NCBI GenBank assembly: GCA_001898095.1
Contig: MKSH01000083.1
Location: 1 to 9,951, forward strand
Length of the DNA stretch: 9,951 nt
Direction: 5' to 3'
Origin: Solirubrobacterales bacterium 70-9
GTDB taxonomy: Bacteria; Actinomycetota; Thermoleophilia; Solirubrobacterales; 70-9
Position numbers and translations under genes: made by a program. Of this stretch, positions 7,723 to 9,951 are shown in pieces (the stretch's first letter is position 1; every line of letters starts with the position of its first letter). Under the pieces are notes generated by a model. That model saw nothing but the letters and a program-made list of their open reading frames with translations, was not told the origin of the DNA and ran no database searches.

Positions 7723-7763
7723 TTACTCGGTATTAGTAAGCGGATGTTCGGTCGGGCCGACCG
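7723..7763. promoter_or_regulatory. Two palindromes upstream of the secreted-protein gene
   Basis: TTACTCGGTATTAGTAA (7723-7739; 5-bp arms, 7-nt spacer) and CGGTCGGGCCGACCG (7749-7763; 7-bp arms, 1-nt centre) lie in a locally AT-rich gap 42-82 bp before the GTG at 7681. They could be operator sites for that gene, or the second could be the remains of a terminator for the DedA gene. No convincing -35/-10 pair was found. Confidence 0.3.
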
Positions 7764-7769
7764 TGAGGC

Positions 7770-8260
7770 CGTACGTCGGCGGGCCTTGACCACGTAGATG
7801 CCGACCACGGCGACGGCCGCCGTCGTGGTCAGCCCCGAGATCATCACCGAGGCAAGCGGGAATCCGGCCAGCGCCGCGGCGACTCGTTCGTCCTTCTCGG
7901 CTTTCTCGATCCGCGCCTCGAAACGCCGCCTCGCCACCCGGGCCATCCAGTTAAGCGCCGAGTCGCCGACGATCGCGCCGCAGGCTCCCGCGATCATCAC
8001 CAGCGGAAGGTGGAGCGAGCCCTAGGCGGCGAGCGTCGACGCTGCATTCAGAGTCGTCTCGCCAGGCAGTACCGGGAAGACCGCAGCGCCGAAGACCATC
8101 CCGGCGGTGGCCAGATACGCCCAACTCCCGGCTTCGGGGAGCCAGTCGAAGGCATCCGAGCCTCCCAGAGGTCAAGCACCACCACGGCGGCAACGACTAG
8201 CGCGATGGCGGCGAGCCCCGATAGAAGGTTCCGCCGGGTCGCGATCCGATCGAGCCTCAA
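7770..8260 (-). pseudogene. Decayed DedA/VTT-family membrane protein gene
   Basis: DedA proteins are inner-membrane lipid scramblase/transport proteins. The remnant is spread over two frames. Starting near TTG 8260: RIATRRNLLSGLAAIALVVA, a first hydrophobic segment ending VLDLWE. A frameshift around 8158-8168 then leads to AFDWLPEAGSWAYLATAGM and the motif FPVLPGETTLNAASTLAA. A TAG follows at 8024-8022 where Gln would be expected. The frame continues as GSLHLPLVMIAGACGAIVGDSALNWMAR and RIEKAEKDERVAAAL. That is joined directly to AGFPLASVMISGLTTTAAVAV near 7870, so the usual middle part with the GRFxPxxR motif is missing. The frame then runs without a natural end into the next gene. Frameshift, stop and internal deletion make a functional product very unlikely. 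Confidence 0.75.
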
Positions 8261-8377
8261 GACATAGACAACGCTAGAGGTCGAGTAGGCGCGCGAGTAA
8301 CCGGCCAAAGCGCGGGGCGCCGCCACCTCGGCTACCTTGGCCCTGAAACGTGGACCGGGAACGGATCTCGCGGTTCG

Positions 8378-8438
8378 CATTCCAGAGCCAAATACCGGAC
8401 GGGCGTAGAACGCAGCCCTCGGAAACGGCTCTGGAATG
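8378..8438. repeat. 12-bp perfect inverted repeat beside the tRNA att copy
   Basis: CATTCCAGAGCC (8378-8389) and GGCTCTGGAATG (8427-8438) are exact reverse complements separated by 37 nt. The loop holds a small hairpin of its own (GCGT AGA ACGC). It lies 3' of the tRNA-Gly gene, 5 bp from the 34-bp repeat. The loop is long for a terminator; a recombinase or regulator arm site is possible. Confidence 0.6.
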
Positions 8439-8443
8439 GGGAT

Positions 8444-8477
8444 TCGAAGCGGCGGACGGGGGTCGAACCCGCGACCT
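8444..8477 (-). repeat. 34-bp direct repeat within tRNA-Gly, candidate att site (right copy)
   Basis: Identical to 1425-1458 and in the same orientation. It covers the tRNA variable-region edge, T arm, acceptor 3' strand and discriminator, plus four bases beyond the gene. This is the copy that completes the intact tRNA. Extending the repeat past the tRNA end argues against plain tRNA-to-tRNA similarity. Confidence 0.85.
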
Positions 8478-8520
8478 CAAGCTTGGGAAGCTTGCGCTCT
8501 ACCAACTGAGCTACCGCCGC
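8448..8520 (-). tRNA. tRNA-Gly (anticodon CCC)
   Basis: The minus strand folds fully: acceptor GCGGCGG/CCGCCGC, D stem GCTC/GAGC with loop AGTTGGTA, anticodon stem CAAGC/GCTTG around loop TTCCCAA (anticodon CCC), five-base variable region, and T stem GCGGG/CCCGT around TTCGACC. The discriminator is T, usual for bacterial tRNA-Gly. CCA is not encoded. Total 73 nt. It lies 57 bp downstream of the 44-codon peptide gene on the same strand. Confidence 0.97.
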
Positions 8521-8577
8521 AAGGCGGGGGATTCTAGTTAGGAGCGGGGAAGTGCGGCGCCGGGTGGGCGCCCCGCA

Positions 8578-8712
8578 TCACTGCGGCCAGACGAAGTGGC
8601 CGAGGAAGAAGGCGATCGCGAAGACCACCAGGAGGATCTGCGAAAGCATGAAGATGACGACAAAGACCCAGAAGCCGATGCCGATCTTGTCTTCGAAGCT
8701 CAAATCTTTCAT
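8578..8712 (-). CDS. 44-residue single-TM membrane peptide, function unknown
   Basis: From ATG 8712 the product starts MKDLSFEDKIGIGFWVFVVI and ends FLGHFVWPQ before TGA 8580-8578. Residues 11-38 form one strongly hydrophobic helix after a charged N-terminus, and the overlapping longer frames are Arg/Pro-rich and look spurious. I do not recognise a family. The 63-bp gap to the divergent TetR gene carries TAGGGT (8727-8722, minus), an actinobacterial-type -10 that would place transcription close to the ATG; its -35 region is poor. The gene may be a target of the TetR protein and may be transcribed together with the tRNA downstream. Confidence 0.65.
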   Translation of the reverse strand: MKDLSFEDKIGIGFWVFVVIFMLSQILLVVFAIAFFLGHFVWPQ

Positions 8713-8761
8713 CGGTCGGGAACCCTATCGAGAAAGTCCGCCGGAAGAACGCTGCGGGACC

Positions 8762-8767
8762 TAAGAT
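8762..8767 (+). promoter_or_regulatory. Possible -10 element of the TetR-family gene
   Basis: TAAGAT ends 8 nt before the ATG at 8776, which would give a leaderless or nearly leaderless message; no Shine-Dalgarno sequence is present. The -35 position (CGCCGG) does not match a consensus. Confidence 0.3.
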
Positions 8768-8775
8768 GCCCGCGC

Positions 8776-9390
8776 ATGGAGACGACCTCGGACAAGGGGT
8801 TGGACCTGCGCAGCAAAGCGCGTGCGAGCGCGCGGGCCGAGATCGCCGAAGTCGCCTTCGACGTCTTCGCCGAGCGGGGCTTCGACGAGGTGACGGCGAC
8901 CGAGGTCGCCGAGGCGGCGGGGATCTCGCGGGCGAGCTTCTTCCGCTACTTCGAGTCGAAGGAAGACGCGGTGTTCGTCGCCCAGGAGGAGATGGGAGCG
9001 AACGTGGCCGCGGCGCTGACCGCGCGGCCCGGCGGCGAGGACGCCTGGACGGCGCTGCGCCGGGCTCTCGACGCCGCGGTCGAGACCTATCAGCGCAGCT
9101 CCGAGGAGGCACTGGGGCGCCTGCGGCTGATCCGCGAGACGCCGAACCTGCGCGTCCACCAGCTGGAGCGGCTGGCGAAGTGGAAAACGCTGATCGGCGC
9201 GGCGCTGGCGGTGCGGCTGGGGTTGCCCCACTCCGACATCAAGGTCGAGGCGCTGGTCGGCGCGGCGCTCGGGGCGCTCGACGCGGCCTCCTCGCGCTGG
9301 GCCGCGAGCGACGGTGCCGAGGACCTGATCGAGTTGATCGACGAGGCCTTCGGGGCGATCGTCCAGCCGTTCCCCGAGCTGCGCCCCTAG
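8776..9390 (+). CDS. TetR-family transcriptional regulator
   Basis: 204 residues. The N-terminal DNA-binding domain is typical: AEIAEVAFDVFAERGFDEVT (21-40), helix-turn-helix TATEVAEAAGISRASFFRYF (40-59), then ESKEDAVF. The remaining ~135 residues are helical and should form the ligand-binding and dimerisation domain (ALRRALDAAVETY, LRLIRETPNLRVHQLERLAKWK). This resembles regulators with the MftR/acyl-CoA-like type of C-terminal domain, but the ligand cannot be told. ATG 8776 is chosen because it precedes the conserved domain by about 20 residues; the frame is open further upstream, but that part is low-complexity shadow of the other strand. Divergent from the 44-residue membrane peptide across 63 bp, so autoregulation and control of that gene are the simplest guess. 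Confidence 0.92.
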   Translation: METTSDKGLDLRSKARASARAEIAEVAFDVFAERGFDEVTATEVAEAAGISRASFFRYFESKEDAVFVAQEEMGANVAAALTARPGGEDAWTALRRALDAAVETYQRSSEEALGRLRLIRETPNLRVHQLERLAKWKTLIGAALAVRLGLPHSDIKVEALVGAALGALDAASSRWAASDGAEDLIELIDEAFGAIVQPFPELRP

Positions 9391-9403
9391 CCGCCGGGCG
9401 CCG

Positions 9404-9431
9404 TTGAACCAGCCGTTAGGCGCTTTACGTA
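9404..9431 (+). promoter_or_regulatory. Possible promoter of the TlpA-like gene
   Basis: TTGAAC (9404-9409) and TACGTA (9426-9431) are 16 nt apart. They lie just before the alternative GTG starts at 9432 and 9444; no ribosome binding site is seen at either. Placement favours GTG 9444 as a leaderless start. Confidence 0.3.
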
Positions 9432-9443
9432 GTGTTTGGCGTC

Positions 9444-9951
9444 GTGCGCGTTCGCTCCGTCATCGCCGTCCTGATCGCCGTGGCAGTGGTGGCCTTCCTC
9501 GTCTACGGCCTGGTCAGCAAGGGCAACTCCCGCCTCGCCATGGGCGCAAAGGCGCCCTCGCCGGAGCTGCCGAAGCTGACCGGATCCGGCGACGGCTCGC
9601 TGAACGAATACCGCGGCCAGTGGGTGCTGGTGAACTTCTGGGCCTCCTGGTGCATCCCCTGTCGCGACGAGGCCCCGGCCCTCGCCAAGTTCCAGGAAGA
9701 ACACGGCGGCAAGCACTTCACCGTGGTCGGCATCGACACCCAGGACATCAGCGACGACGGGGTCAAGTTCGCCAAGGAATACGGCATCACGTATCCCCTC
9801 CTGCACGACGGCAACGGCGACAGCGCGCATGAATTCGGCACCACCGGGGTGCCGGAGAACTACCTCCTCGAACCGAACGGCAAATTGGCCTGGGCGGAAT
9901 ACGGACCGGTCGACGGCAAGATCCTCGAAGAACACGTCGCCCCGCTGCTGC
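9444..9951 (+). CDS. TlpA/ResA-like membrane-anchored thiol-disulfide oxidoreductase (3' end cut by window)
   Basis: At least 169 residues with no stop before the window ends. An N-terminal uncleaved anchor (VIAVLIAVAVVAFLVYGLV, 6-24) exports the thioredoxin-like domain to the outer face of the membrane. That domain holds VLVNFWASWCIPCRDEAP with the redox pair C70 and C73, VVGIDTQD, and a cis-proline region TTGVPENYLL (P137) where many homologues have a Thr/Ser after the Pro-Glu. Such proteins reduce disulfides, most often in apocytochrome c during cytochrome c maturation, or serve redox repair. GTG 9432 in the same frame would add four residues. It starts 53 bp after the TetR stop on the same strand. 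Which of the TlpA, ResA or CcmG roles applies depends on genes beyond the window. Confidence 0.92.
   Translation, partial: MRVRSVIAVLIAVAVVAFLVYGLVSKGNSRLAMGAKAPSPELPKLTGSGDGSLNEYRGQWVLVNFWASWCIPCRDEAPALAKFQEEHGGKHFTVVGIDTQDISDDGVKFAKEYGITYPLLHDGNGDSAHEFGTTGVPENYLLEPNGKLAWAEYGPVDGKILEEHVAPLL

Noticed and set aside
8350..8541. 63-codon plus-strand open frame over the tRNA gene
   Set aside because: It is the antisense translation of tRNA-Gly, a known source of spurious small proteins.
1..9951. CRISPR array, insertion sequence, integrase or toxin-antitoxin pair
   Set aside because: I found no regularly spaced repeats, transposase or recombinase motifs, or paired small genes of known toxin-antitoxin type on either strand.

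Overview
The window is high-GC DNA with dense, mostly leaderless-looking genes and many GTG starts, which suggests an actinobacterium. Thermoleophilia/Solirubrobacterales is my guess from general gene flavour; no taxonomic marker here proves it. Of the protein genes, seven look intact or simply cut by the window edge (group III truncated haemoglobin, alkyl sulfatase, LapA-like protein, large secreted DUF11 protein, 44-residue membrane peptide, TetR regulator, TlpA-like thioredoxin). Four are damaged: a HelD-type helicase, a sedolisin-like peptidase remnant, a SulP transporter with one in-frame stop, and a DedA-family gene with several lesions.

Left end (1-1381): on the minus strand a truncated haemoglobin gene overlaps the GTG start of a HelD-like gene. 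The HelD-like gene runs off the left edge and lacks most of its ATPase core. On the plus strand the last ~100 codons of an S53-type peptidase remain. A GC-rich hairpin follows.

Middle (1425-8477): a 34-bp perfect direct repeat brackets about 7 kb. The right copy is the 3' part of an intact tRNA-Gly(CCC) gene on the minus strand; the left copy is an isolated piece of the same tRNA 3' end. This is the geometry left when an element integrates into a tRNA 3' end, so the block may be a small genomic island, although no integrase is visible. It contains a SulP sulfate-type transporter (minus), a divergent SdsA1-like alkyl sulfatase (plus), a LapA-like membrane protein and a large secreted multi-domain surface protein (both minus), and a decayed DedA gene (minus). 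Alkyl sulfatase releases sulfate from sulfate esters and SulP moves sulfate-type anions, so the divergent pair could form a sulfur or surfactant-use module. In this copy the transporter carries a nonsense codon.

Right end (8448-9951): tRNA-Gly(CCC), a 44-codon single-TM peptide gene just upstream of it on the same strand, a divergent TetR regulator, and a plus-strand membrane-anchored TlpA/ResA-type thioredoxin gene cut by the window end.

I did not find CRISPR arrays, insertion sequences, toxin-antitoxin pairs or an evident new defence system. The most interesting structural signal is the tRNA-derived repeat pair and the gene erosion in and around the block it bounds.
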